A DNA stretch of 52,526 nucleotides, taken from an uncultured Aeromonadales bacterium. GTDB taxonomy: Bacteria; Pseudomonadota; Gammaproteobacteria; Enterobacterales; Succinivibrionaceae. Shown here in pieces: positions 26,606 to 33,946 of the stretch (the stretch's first letter is position 1; each line of letters opens with the position of its first letter). The notes below the pieces were generated by a model that was not told the origin of the DNA, did not search any database, and worked only from the letters and a program-made list of their open reading frames with translations. Made by a program: the position numbers and the translations under genes. The stretch spans positions 1 to 52,526 of the forward strand of contig CACYPI010000007.1 in the NCBI GenBank assembly GCA_902776275.1, read 5' to 3'.

Positions 26606-27119
26606 AGTTCCTTCTCTAAGTTTTCTGGAGCCTTCTGGCATCCAGTTTCTTGTTAGATATCCGAAATCTGGCGTTTTTATTTGTAATTCCAGTATTCCGG
26701 TCCATGGGCTTTCGTCCATGCATCAAAAAGTCAAGAAGCCAAAGACTCATCCCTTTTGACGATTCAAAGTATAAGTTGGCCCTAAGTGGGTTTTATTACC
26801 ACTATTGACAGTTTTGTGTACTGTATTGCTCGATTTAGGCGTTTTTGTGATCTTTGGCAAAATTTATTTTAATTTTTGGGGAACTTTTTTAAACTTTACC
26901 TTCATCTTTAAATTCAAACCGTTACAAAGATATTTTCGCTGTTTATTAACATTTTTTTATGGAACTGAGCCAGAGTATTGATGCGTCGTGTCATTTGTGT
27001 ATTTTGTCTACTGAACAGAATTGACATTCACATGTATTGTTTTGACGTTTTTCTCTCCGAAACGTTTCGATTTTATATAACCTGAAGTTATGCTTTATTC
27101 TTCTGCTGCTTGAGCGATT
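26590..27119. promoter_or_regulatory. 530-bp spacer holding the lamB start signals; putative invertible segment
   Basis: An AT-rich spacer between the inverted repeats, with no gene. On the lamB1 side it holds a TATACT -10-like element on the minus strand (near 26771-26776), a GGGATGA resembling a MalT box, the ribosome-binding site, the ATG and five codons. Mid-spacer is a half CRP-like TGTGA near 26846. On the lamB2 side it holds a perfect palindrome and a TATATAA but no ATG-led frame. Inversion at the repeats would exchange the two sides. Confidence 0.7.
27058..27069. promoter_or_regulatory. LacI/GalR-type operator palindrome
   Basis: CGAAACGTTTCG is a perfect 12-bp palindrome with the central CG typical of LacI/GalR-family operators. 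It lies just upstream of TATATAA and about 40 bp before the lamB2 frame. No LacI-family gene is in the window, so the regulator must be elsewhere. Confidence 0.55.
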
Positions 27120-28546
27120 CGCTGGCCGTAACCGTAATGGCCGCTTTAATCGCCGCTCCGGCTGCTTTCGCAGACGACAACGCCCCCACCTTTGACTTCC
27201 ACGGCTACATGCGTGCCGGTGTCGGCCACTTCAACCATGGCGGTTCACAGACCCGCTGGAATTCAGAGCAGGTCGGCCGCCTTGGCAATGAGGAAGACAC
27301 TTACGGCGAGCTGGCATTAGGCTCCCGCGTCTTCAAGAAAGATGATACAGAGTTCTTCGTCAACACCCGTTTCGCCATGAAGTCCAAGGGCGACAACGAC
27401 TACGAAGCTACTGAAAGGTCCAACTACTACGGCACCAAGGGCTTTGATGACCTTGACGAAGCCTATGGTAGCGAAGACGTTGAGTTCGCACTCCGCGAGA
27501 TGAACGTTCAGGCCAAGGGGATCATCCCGGGCAAGAAGGACGCAACCCTGTGGGCAGGCAAGCGTTTCTACAACCGTCACGACGTTCACCTTTGGGACTA
27601 CTACTACGAGGATCTGTCGGGCTCTGGCGCAGGTCTCGAGAACCTGGAACTTGGACCGGGCAAGCTTTCCATCGCTTGGGTGCGCAAGGCGCATGACAAC
27701 ATCACCAAGCTCGAAGACGGCTACTCGAAATATCACTACGAGCTGGCGAATGGCTTAGGCTATTTTGAAGGCAAGGATGATGACGGCAACACCTACTATA
27801 AGGCAGCCGACGGCAAGTACTATAAGAAAGTCGAGAACAGCTTTGGCAACTACAATATGTATGACATCCGCTATGGCGGGAGCTACTGGAATGGCGGTTA
27901 CCTTGAGCTGAGCGCCTCCTTCATGGATCCTGACAAGTCAAAGCACCAGTCCTATGTTGACACCAGCGCTGGCTTCTCAGGCCTGTACACCGCTGACATC
28001 ACCTTCTCCGGCTCCTGGGGCTTCAACACCACCACCCTCCAGTACGGCACCAAGGCTGTTTCCCTGCAGAACCACCCGATGTACTACCAGACTTGGGGCG
28101 GCGACTTGAGCCACCACTACTGGCTTAGGATCATGAACCAGGGCGAGGCCGCTGTCGGCTCCGACAAGTTCCACATCATGCATGCAGTGCGTTACGACTA
28201 CGACCACATCGGCAACGACACCACCGACAACACCAAGATGTTCGCCGTGACTGTCCGCCCGAGCTACCAGGTGACCACATACTCGCGCATCATGGCCGAA
28301 GTCGGCGCCTTCTGGAAGAAGGTTGAGAACGCAAAGAAAGGCACTGGTGCTGACGAGCAGGGCCAGAAGTACACTCTGGCTTACGCAATCGCCCCCTCAG
28401 CTTCGCTCTGGGCACGTCCTGAGATCAGGTTCTACTGCTCCTACCTGCACTCCTCCAACAAGGATTCCATCTCCGATACCCTGTACGATGGCAATTCTTG
28501 GAACAACGGCGTGAACTTCGGTGTTCAGGCCGAGGCTTGGTGGTAA
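27110..28546 (+). CDS. lamB2: Maltoporin-like outer-membrane porin 2, no ATG start
   Basis: A 478-codon frame encoding a second LamB-type porin: DFHGYMRAGVGHF, RLGNEEDTYGELALGS, TLWAGKRFYNRHDVHLWDYY, SGSGAGLENLELG, ending VQAEAWW. It differs from lamB1 mainly in loop regions, including an insertion around residues 200-255. The 5' end is abnormal. The frame opens after a stop at 27083 and offers only TTG 27110 (then SDSLAVTV) without a ribosome-binding site; the first ATG, at 27136, falls inside the signal peptide. The lysine-bearing n-region seen in lamB1 is absent. The gene is probably silent or weakly expressed in this orientation, yet its body is intact, suggesting selection at least some of the time. 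Confidence 0.88.
   Translation: MSDSLAVTVMAALIAAPAAFADDNAPTFDFHGYMRAGVGHFNHGGSQTRWNSEQVGRLGNEEDTYGELALGSRVFKKDDTEFFVNTRFAMKSKGDNDYEATERSNYYGTKGFDDLDEAYGSEDVEFALREMNVQAKGIIPGKKDATLWAGKRFYNRHDVHLWDYYYEDLSGSGAGLENLELGPGKLSIAWVRKAHDNITKLEDGYSKYHYELANGLGYFEGKDDDGNTYYKAADGKYYKKVENSFGNYNMYDIRYGGSYWNGGYLELSASFMDPDKSKHQSYVDTSAGFSGLYTADITFSGSWGFNTTTLQYGTKAVSLQNHPMYYQTWGGDLSHHYWLRIMNQGEAAVGSDKFHIMHAVRYDYDHIGNDTTDNTKMFAVTVRPSYQVTTYSRIMAEVGAFWKKVENAKKGTGADEQGQKYTLAYAIAPSASLWARPEIRFYCSYLHSSNKDSISDTLYDGNSWNNGVNFGVQAEAWW
27120..27244 (+). repeat. Right arm of 125-bp inverted repeat (inside lamB2)
   Basis: The inverted partner of 26465-26589, with mismatches only at arm positions 35 and 101. Both mismatches are synonymous T/C changes. 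Because the repeat lies in frame in both genes, recombination anywhere in it preserves the reading frame. Confidence 0.95.
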
Positions 28547-28574
28547 TTTCCCGCTTTTCCTAAACTAGTACCTC

Positions 28575-28600
28575 AAGCGGGAGCCTTTCGGCTCCCGCTT
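28575..28600 (+). terminator. Terminator after lamB2
   Basis: The stem AAGCGGGAGCC / GGCTCCCGCTT with a four-base TTTC loop lies 28 bp past lamB2, followed by CTCG. The T tract is weak. Confidence 0.7.
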
Positions 28601-28656
28601 CTCGTCATGGCAAATGAATGCTAACCCGCGCAAGCAGCATCGTACTGCCATGGCCT

Positions 28657-29634
28657 CTACGAGAATTCGATCCCCGCGTCCGCGCGCGCCTTCTCGAGCA
28701 CTTCCATGACCTTGAGCGAGACATCAAGCCACTTGTCCGCGGCCTTGCGATCGTTGCGCTCGAGGAACTCCTTGAACTCGATGAACTCGTGGACCATCTT
28801 GTCCGCGTAGCGGTTGAGCTCGAACCTCTCATCGCCATCCTTGGTATGAACTGTGAAATGCCTGAGGAAGTTCGGCGAGTCATCGATGAGGATCCACCCT
28901 TTCTCTCCAGCAAACACGATTGAAGACGGCCCCGAGGAGTCCTTCGCAGCACTTGCAACTGCAGTCATGCCGTCATAGCCGAGCACCGCCGTGCCCGAAG
29001 TGTCGATGCCGTTGAATCCACGGTTCGCGCTGTAGGAAACCGCCTTTGGCGCCCCGAACAGCCCGACAAGCAGGTTCATAAGATAGCAGTTGATGTCCAT
29101 GAGGCACCCGCCTGCCAAGGCAGGATCGAAAACCGGCTGGACCTCGCCCCTGAGATAGCGGTCGTAGCGGCTTGAATACTGACAGTAGCATCCCTGCACG
29201 AGATGGATCCTGCCAATGCGCGGAAGCTGCTCGCAGAGCGCCTTGAAGTTAGGCAGGTGGAGCGTGGTGACGGCCTCGATCAGCATCAGGCCTTTTGACC
29301 GCGCGATCGATGCTAGATCCTCCGCCTGCGCGAGCGTTGCACACAGGGGCTTCTCGCAGATGACACTGAATCCGGCCTCCAGCGCCGCCTTCGCGTACTC
29401 GTAGTGCGCGCTGTTCACAAGCCCGATGTAAACGCAGTCGGCGTCCACCGCCTTGAGCATTTCTCCAAAGTCGGTGAATACAGCGGCTCCTCCGGCCTCC
29501 TTGGCAAGAGCCTCTGCCTTTTCAAGGCTGTGCGCCCTGCCATAAACCCCGGTGATCCTGGTGCCTGGAACCTGCGCCAAGGCCTTGACGGCCCGCCCGG
29601 CGATCATTCCGGTGCCTGCAATGGCAACTTTCAT
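28657..29634 (-). CDS. Gfo/Idh/MocA family oxidoreductase
   Basis: A 325-residue NAD(P)-dependent dehydrogenase. The N-terminal Rossmann fold has KVAIAGTGMIAGRAVKALAQ, followed by YIGLVNSAHYEYAKAALEAG and the family's CEKPLCATLAQAEDL, where EKP contains the catalytic lysine. The C-terminal half is the substrate-binding beta-sheet domain (GGCLMDINCYLMNL). It likely oxidises or reduces a sugar or sugar derivative; the substrate is not readable. I chose ATG 29634 (MKVAIAG), with GGGGA upstream. It lies beside the maltoporins but faces the other way. Confidence 0.9.
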   Translation of the reverse strand: MKVAIAGTGMIAGRAVKALAQVPGTRITGVYGRAHSLEKAEALAKEAGGAAVFTDFGEMLKAVDADCVYIGLVNSAHYEYAKAALEAGFSVICEKPLCATLAQAEDLASIARSKGLMLIEAVTTLHLPNFKALCEQLPRIGRIHLVQGCYCQYSSRYDRYLRGEVQPVFDPALAGGCLMDINCYLMNLLVGLFGAPKAVSYSANRGFNGIDTSGTAVLGYDGMTAVASAAKDSSGPSSIVFAGEKGWILIDDSPNFLRHFTVHTKDGDERFELNRYADKMVHEFIEFKEFLERNDRKAADKWLDVSLKVMEVLEKARADAGIEFS

Positions 29635-29781
29635 AACTTTGCGTCCCCTGTTCAATCCAAAGCAAGATTCGCACAGACAAAGGCCGTGCGCTTATGCCCT
29701 AGATTGTAAGTAAGGACGAGGCGCTTCAGGAGGGCACCGCGCATCTTTGCTCGTCAAGTTGCGAAGCTGCGCACTGCCCCG

Positions 29782-30525
29782 TTACTTTCCAAGGGCAGAC
29801 AGCTGCGCCTTCACGTCATGTCCTGCTGCCTTTGCCTTGTCATAGAGGACTTGCGCTGCAGCAGCATCCTGCCTCACTCCGCTCCCCTGCTCGTACAACA
29901 TTCCAAGCGCGACCATGGCAGGCGCGTAGATGATGTCGCCGCGCTGGGCCGACGCCTCGTAGAGCGCGCGCGCCCTGACCAGATCCTTCCGCACGCCCGC
30001 GCCCCGGCGATACAGGTCGCCAAGCAGGAAGGAGGCGGTGATGTCGCCTGCGGCTGCCGCTCTTACGTACAGGGCCGCTGCCCTGGCAGGATCCTTCTCA
30101 ACCCCAAGGCCCTGCTCGTACATGATCCCAAGATGCCTTGCCGCCTTGAAATTCCCCTCAAGATCGGCCCGCTCAAAGAGCTCCAGCGCGCCTTTATAAT
30201 TGCCCTCGCCGCAGGCCTTCACGCCGCTGTCCAGATCATCTTTGGCCTTCATGCTGTGATGAGCCATGCGATCGTCGCGGCTTTGCGCGAACATCCAGTC
30301 GAGCACAGGGCGGATCCCGTAGGCAAAGGACCAAGTGTACATGTGGTTGCCGCCCTTGAACACGGTGTAGTTGATCCCCGCGCCGCTTGAGGAAAGATCG
30401 AGAACCTCGGCATCAATCTCGGACGCTGGAGACTTGGGATCCCACATCTCGTCGTTGCGCGCCACCTTGACGCCCATCGCCTCCCACTTCGCCACAGCCT
30501 CGTTCATGCTGAAATAGGAAGGCAG
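29782..30525 (-). pseudogene. Hydrolase/Sel1-repeat protein, 5' end lost
   Basis: The C-terminal part of a two-domain protein. The first block (YFSMNEAVAKWEAMGVKV to GGNHMYTWSFAYGIRPVLDW) looks like the end of an alpha/beta-hydrolase or esterase domain, with the terminal catalytic His in GGNHMYTW. It is followed by about three Sel1-type repeats (AARHLGIMYEQGLGVEKDPA, SFLLGDLYRRGAGVRKDLVR, MVALGMLYEQGSGVRQDAAA). Upstream of about 30525 the open frame continues to 30960, but only as the antisense of a recombinase fragment, so the true N-terminus, with the nucleophile and any signal peptide, is gone. No start codon can be assigned. Confidence 0.75.
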
Positions 30526-31072
30526 ACTCGGAGGCTGATCTCCGACTTCAGGAAGGCAGGCGGCAGGCGCGAACTGCTGCTGCAGATCAGCCTGCGCACC
30601 CTGCTGCGGCCCGGCGAGGTTGTCAGGCTCAAGTATCCGGATCTGGATCATGCGAGGCACTGCATTGCGGCGGTGCAGACGAAGACGAAGGACCGCTTCA
30701 TCGTTCCAACCGATGCGAAGCTGGAAGATCTCTTGGCGAAGGCTTACAGGGAGTACGGCAGCACGGAAATGGGCTGGATCTTCCGGGGCCTGCGGGATCG
30801 CGCCCTGCCCCTCTCGCCTCAGACGCTTAACCGGGCCCTGAAGGATCTTGGGTACAAGGACAGGCTCTGCGCCCACGGGATCAGGTCCTTGGGCAAGAAC
30901 TGGTTTTCGCACAACGCCGCAAGGGTGCCGCCATTTGTGAGCGAGGCGATCCTCCAGCATGCTCCGGGCAAGGTCGAGGGGGGCGTACCGCCGCGACGAC
31001 GACTACCTCATGCAGCGCAGGAGCGCCATGAAGCTGTGGTGGGCCTTCCTTGACGGGCTTGAGGAGGAATGA
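30515..31072 (+). pseudogene. Tyrosine recombinase fragment, frameshifted
   Basis: This piece matches residues about 148-320 of the complete recombinase at 23162: LLLQISLRTLLRPGEVVRLK, QTKTKDRFIVPTD, LCAHGIRSLGKNWF, AILQHAPGKVEG. After that the frame breaks in a run of six G at 30978-30983; dropping one G restores GAYRRDDDYLMQRRSAMKLW and a stop at 31070-31072. The N-terminal half is missing. It is a diverged paralogue rather than an identical copy. A terminator follows. Confidence 0.88.
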
Positions 31073-31082
31073 GTGAGGGAAC

Positions 31083-31105
31083 AAGGGCGGGCGCGGCCCG
31101 CCCTT
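31083..31105 (+). terminator. Terminator after the recombinase fragment
   Basis: The stem AAGGGCGGGC / GCCCGCCCTT with a three-base loop lies 10 bp after the stop, followed by CACGC. There is no T tract on the plus strand. Confidence 0.55.
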
Positions 31106-31198
31106 CACGCCGGCATTGGCCAGTTCAAAGGCTGGCGCTGGCTTGTTTCCAAAGTTGCGCCAGCATCCTTGTCTGGCATTGCATAAGGAAGCCCTTGG

Positions 31199-31294
31199 CT
31201 ATTTTCTTACGTTTCTTGGCCAGATTATGTATAGCATCATGCCAAGCAATGCGACTACGGGGAATATCACCGCAAAAGCATAAAGAATATTCAT
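31199..31294 (-). CDS. 31-residue single-span membrane peptide
   Basis: A small frame starting MNILYAFAVIFPVVALLGMM, with a charged end (IIWPRNVRK). It is almost entirely one membrane helix with a positive C-terminus. Its ATG overlaps the stop of the upstream 76-residue gene as ATGA (31291-31294), the usual sign of translational coupling. I do not recognise a family. It could be a small toxin-like, holin-like or accessory membrane peptide; the sequence alone does not decide. Confidence 0.55.
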   Translation of the reverse strand: MNILYAFAVIFPVVALLGMMLYIIWPRNVRK

Positions 31295-31521
31295 TGCATC
31301 TTCCTGTATTTAGAAAGTTTCGACACCAGTATGACCACATCGGCAATTCCGGCGATCACCAGCAGCACCTCGACCACGATCAACACAATCAGCCTTGTTT
31401 TATCCAGGCCATCGTAGTTCATGAACAGGTAAACGAGTATTCCGCCTATCGAAGCTGCGATCAGATTAAGGATCTTCTCGCAGTATGACAGCGTTTTTTC
31501 CACATATTCCTTCTCGCTCAT
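31291..31521 (-). CDS. Small two-span membrane protein, unknown
   Basis: 76 residues with an amphipathic N-terminus (MSEKEYVEKTLSYCEKIL), two hydrophobic spans (about 18-36 and 43-64) and a basic tail (SKLSKYRKMQ). GGATGAGCG-type sequence precedes ATG 31521. It ends in a four-base overlap with the 31-residue peptide gene and follows the unknown gene at 31534 by 12 bp, so the three probably form one unit. I do not recognise the family; a phage-type membrane protein is one possibility given the integrase remnant nearby. Confidence 0.6.
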   Translation of the reverse strand: MSEKEYVEKTLSYCEKILNLIAASIGGILVYLFMNYDGLDKTRLIVLIVVEVLLVIAGIADVVILVSKLSKYRKMQ

Positions 31522-31533
31522 CCTTCCTCCATC

Positions 31534-31923
31534 CTAGATCAGGCGCCATCTTGAAATGAAGCCGTTTATCTCGCCCTTTGACATTGGCAGCTTCTTTGCT
31601 GCGAACTCGTCAAGGCTCCGCCATATTTTCGACGAATAAAAACTGTCCATCATGAGTCTGGCGGCTGATTTTTTCGTTTTCGGGACGATCCAGCATTTGA
31701 ATATGTGGTTGTATGCGGCGCCAGCCGGAGCGCATGGCCAATCCTCCGGCTGGGCAAAAACAAAGCCATTCAGCGAGCTTGCAGCATTCCTTCTTTTGGC
31801 CTCATTGGCTTTCAGCGCTGCTTCGCTCCTGGCTTTTTCCGCTGCTCTTGTCCTGGCGCGGTCGTTTTTCTGCTTCATTGCCAGCCTGTAGTCATCCTCG
31901 TGATCAAGCCTGTGGCGCTTCAA
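31534..31923 (-). CDS. Unknown protein downstream of integrase fragment
   Basis: 129 residues. The N-terminal third is a highly charged, Ala/Lys/Arg-rich helix (DRARTRAAEKARSEAALKAN). The rest is a compact region with many aromatic residues (FVFAQPEDWPCAPAGAAYNH, FKCWIVPKTKKSAARLM, FYSSKIWRSLDEFAAKKLPM). I find no known motif. It overlaps the end of the integrase N-terminal fragment by 20 bases in another frame (ATG 31923). It occupies the place where an integrase catalytic domain would be expected, but it has no tyrosine-recombinase motifs. Confidence 0.5.
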   Translation of the reverse strand: MKRHRLDHEDDYRLAMKQKNDRARTRAAEKARSEAALKANEAKRRNAASSLNGFVFAQPEDWPCAPAGAAYNHIFKCWIVPKTKKSAARLMMDSFYSSKIWRSLDEFAAKKLPMSKGEINGFISRWRLI

Positions 31924-32449
31924 AATTGATTATTCCGTCTTCAATCGCAAGATCCATGATTGAACAAAGAGACGAAATGACCTCCTGGAGCTTGTACGGG
32001 GTTATTTCCTGTGAAAGCAACGCATTCTTTGCCCTTATGTTGGTGATTTTGCGGACCGGAACATTGGCGAGCGGCTTGAGGTACTCGACGCACTTGCGGA
32101 TGTTGGGGTACCTGGCGAGCCGCTTCTTGGAAAGCAGCCATTCATCGGCCAGCTCACCGAAAAGCCGTCCTCCCACACCGGTTTGAGAGGGGCGATCGCT
32201 TTGCTCAATCCTGACGGCAAGCTCGGCACGGGCGTCAGCAAGGGACATGCGGGGATACTCTCCAATGCGGACAAAAGAATAGCCAATGCGCATGTACCAG
32301 TAGGCCCGGCTGCGCGTATTGGAGGAGAAAACGCGCAGGACGAGGCCGTCGCCGCACGCCACGGAGCGCGTCCCAGGAGGAGATGAAAGTAGCTTTTCCG
32401 CCTTCGACTTCAGGGCGGCCCAGGTGATTTTATGTGAAATCCTGCTCAT
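31904..32449 (-). CDS. Integrase N-terminal half (no catalytic domain)
   Basis: 181 residues resembling the first half of P4-type prophage/island integrases: an N-terminal arm-binding DUF4102-like domain (GLVLRVFSSNTRSRAYWYMR, YSFVRIGEYPRMSLADARAE) and a core-binding SAM-like domain (FGELADEWLLSKKRLARYPN, VRKITNIRAKNALLSQEI). It stops after EDGIINFEAPQA, where the catalytic domain should begin. No R-K-H-R-H-Y set follows in any frame. It is either a decayed integrase or a DNA-binding remnant. It lies on the 3' side of tRNA-Ser, the classic position for an island integrase. TGATCA repeats lie immediately upstream. Confidence 0.7.
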   Translation of the reverse strand: MSRISHKITWAALKSKAEKLLSSPPGTRSVACGDGLVLRVFSSNTRSRAYWYMRIGYSFVRIGEYPRMSLADARAELAVRIEQSDRPSQTGVGGRLFGELADEWLLSKKRLARYPNIRKCVEYLKPLANVPVRKITNIRAKNALLSQEITPYKLQEVISSLCSIMDLAIEDGIINFEAPQA

Positions 32450-32528
32450 TGATCAAAATCCACTGATCTTTATTCGCGTCAAAAGTACTGATCAGAATCC
32501 GCGAAAAAATTCTGATCAATTCTGATCA
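32450..32528. repeat. Cluster of TGATC repeats upstream of the integrase fragment
   Basis: TGATCAAAATCC at 32450-32461 and TGATCAGAATCC at 32489-32500 are near-identical. Further TGATCA copies lie at 32513-32518 and 32523-32528, and a half site CTGATC near 32463. These could be arm-type integrase sites or operators for the fragment's own DNA-binding domain. Confidence 0.5.
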
Positions 32529-32721
32529 GTGCCCTCTTCATCGCTTTTCGTGACATCCAGTGCCATCTGTCGCAGATCGGCGCATAGTGGCGCAGGACAG
32601 ATCCTGCAATCCCAGTCGCATCAAGGCGAGACGCAAAATATGGCGGTGATCCGGAAGGCACGAAAATGGCTCTGTATCAAGGCTGGGAAACATGCAGGAA
32701 AAGGAAGGAAAACAGAGTTTG

Positions 32722-32810
32722 TGGCGGATGGGGTGAGATTCGAACTCACGGAAGGCGAAGCCTTCGACGGTTTTCAAGACCGTTGCATTAGACCGCTCTG
32801 CCACCCATCC
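32722..32810 (-). tRNA. tRNA-Ser (UGA anticodon)
   Basis: On the minus strand the acceptor GGATGGG pairs with CCCATCC, followed by a G discriminator and an encoded CCA. The anticodon loop CTTGAAA gives anticodon TGA (serine). A long variable arm (CGAAGGC/GCCTTCC) and a TTCGAAT T-loop complete a class II tRNA of 89 nt. Its 3' end faces the integrase fragment, consistent with use as an attachment site. I found no second copy of the 3' end in the window. Confidence 0.95.
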
Positions 32811-32880
32811 GCAAAACGGTGCTATTGTACATCAACTCCCAGTTAGATCAAGCTTTGGAACCAAGTTGCGGAGGCATCTG

Positions 32881-33213
32881 ATGGCTATCGAGCACGACGG
32901 AAGGACTATTGAAACCGACAGCGAGGGCTTTCTCCTCGACCAGAGCGACTGGGACGAGCAATTGATGGAGGAAATGGCGGCCGCAGACGGGCTGGAGCTT
33001 ACTGATGCGCACCGCACCGTCATCAATGCCGTGCGCGACTACTACCAGCAGTATGCGGCAACCCCGCCAATGCGCGGGCTGATCGCCCTGCTCAAAAAGA
33101 AGGGCCGCGCCGAGCTTGCCTCGTCCGCGGCCCTTGCCAGGCTGTTTCCAAAGGGCGCCGCCAAGAGCGCCGCCCGCTATGCGGGCCTGCCCAAGCCCGC
33201 GCGCTGCATCTGA
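32881..33213 (+). CDS. tusE: TusE/DsrC family sulfurtransferase
   Basis: 110 residues: FLLDQSDWDEQLMEEMAAAD, LTDAHRTVINAVRDYYQQYA, PPMRGLIALLKKKG, and a C-terminus KPARCI with the sulfur-carrying cysteine second from last. TusE passes persulfide sulfur to MnmA for the 2-thiouridine modification of tRNA. The additional cysteine of true DsrC is absent, which favours TusE. ATG 32881 has GGAGG seven bases upstream. It ends directly against the convergent pgsA stop. Confidence 0.93.
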   Translation: MAIEHDGRTIETDSEGFLLDQSDWDEQLMEEMAAADGLELTDAHRTVINAVRDYYQQYAATPPMRGLIALLKKKGRAELASSAALARLFPKGAAKSAARYAGLPKPARCI

Positions 33214-33825
33214 TCAGGGCTTGGCCTCAGGCGGCTTCACCGCTTCGGCTGCGTTCTCGCGCATGTTCATGAGGCCGACCTTCAGGTACATCACCATCGA
33301 CCAGATGGTGAGCACGGTGGCAACGGCGAGCATGCCGAGCGCACTGTAGATGATCACGTCGTTGTAGCGCCATATAAGGCCTGCGATCGAGACGAGCTGG
33401 ATGGTGGTCTTCCACTTGCCGACCCAGCTCACTGCAACCAGCGAGCGCTTGCCCAGTTCCGCCATCCACTCGCGCAGCGCCGAGACCGTGATCTCGCGGG
33501 CGACGATGATCATCGCCGGGATCGACACGAAGAGGTTCATGTGCGGGAAGAACTCGGAGACGTGCACCGAGTAGAACTCGACGATGAGGATCAGCGCCGT
33601 GCAGACGATGATCTTGTCGGCGACCGGATCGAGGAAGGCGCCGAACTTGGTGGTCTGCTTGAGCTTGCGCGCGAGGAAGCCGTCCAGCAGATCGGTGAGC
33701 GCCGCGGCGATGAACACTATGGCCGCAAGCAGGTTCGAGATCTCCGTGGGCCAGTAGAAGAGGATCACGAAAACCGGGATCAGGGCCAACCTGACGAGCG
33801 TCAGGACATTGGGCAAGTTAAGCAT
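33214..33825 (-). CDS. pgsA: CDP-diacylglycerol-glycerol-3-phosphate phosphatidyltransferase
   Basis: A 203-residue inner-membrane enzyme that makes phosphatidylglycerophosphate. The CDP-alcohol phosphotransferase motif is complete: DLLDGFLARKLKQTTKFGAF followed by LDPVADK, giving the D-G-AR-G-D-D pattern. Several membrane helices run through the rest. ATG 33825 has AGGAAGGAG just upstream. The stop abuts the tusE stop with no gap. The C-terminal tail (NAAEAVKPPEAKP) extends a little beyond the usual end. Confidence 0.95.
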   Translation of the reverse strand: MLNLPNVLTLVRLALIPVFVILFYWPTEISNLLAAIVFIAAALTDLLDGFLARKLKQTTKFGAFLDPVADKIIVCTALILIVEFYSVHVSEFFPHMNLFVSIPAMIIVAREITVSALREWMAELGKRSLVAVSWVGKWKTTIQLVSIAGLIWRYNDVIIYSALGMLAVATVLTIWSMVMYLKVGLMNMRENAAEAVKPPEAKP

Positions 33826-33946
33826 CGGACTCCTTCCTCATGCTCCGCTCTTGCGCCCCCATGGGCGCGGCCCGGCTTGAACCGAGCCTACAACAATTGA
33901 TTATAGCCGCCCTGGCGCCTGCGCACCATGAACGCATCCGCGCTTT

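Noticed and set aside
26606..27109. Hidden small gene in the spacer between the porin genes
   Set aside because: Only short frames occur, such as a seven-codon one at 27090; none has protein-like features. The region is better explained as regulatory.
31125..31346. Minus-strand frame of 73 codons in the small-gene cluster
   Set aside because: It overlaps the better supported 76- and 31-residue membrane-protein genes in another frame and shows no protein-like features.
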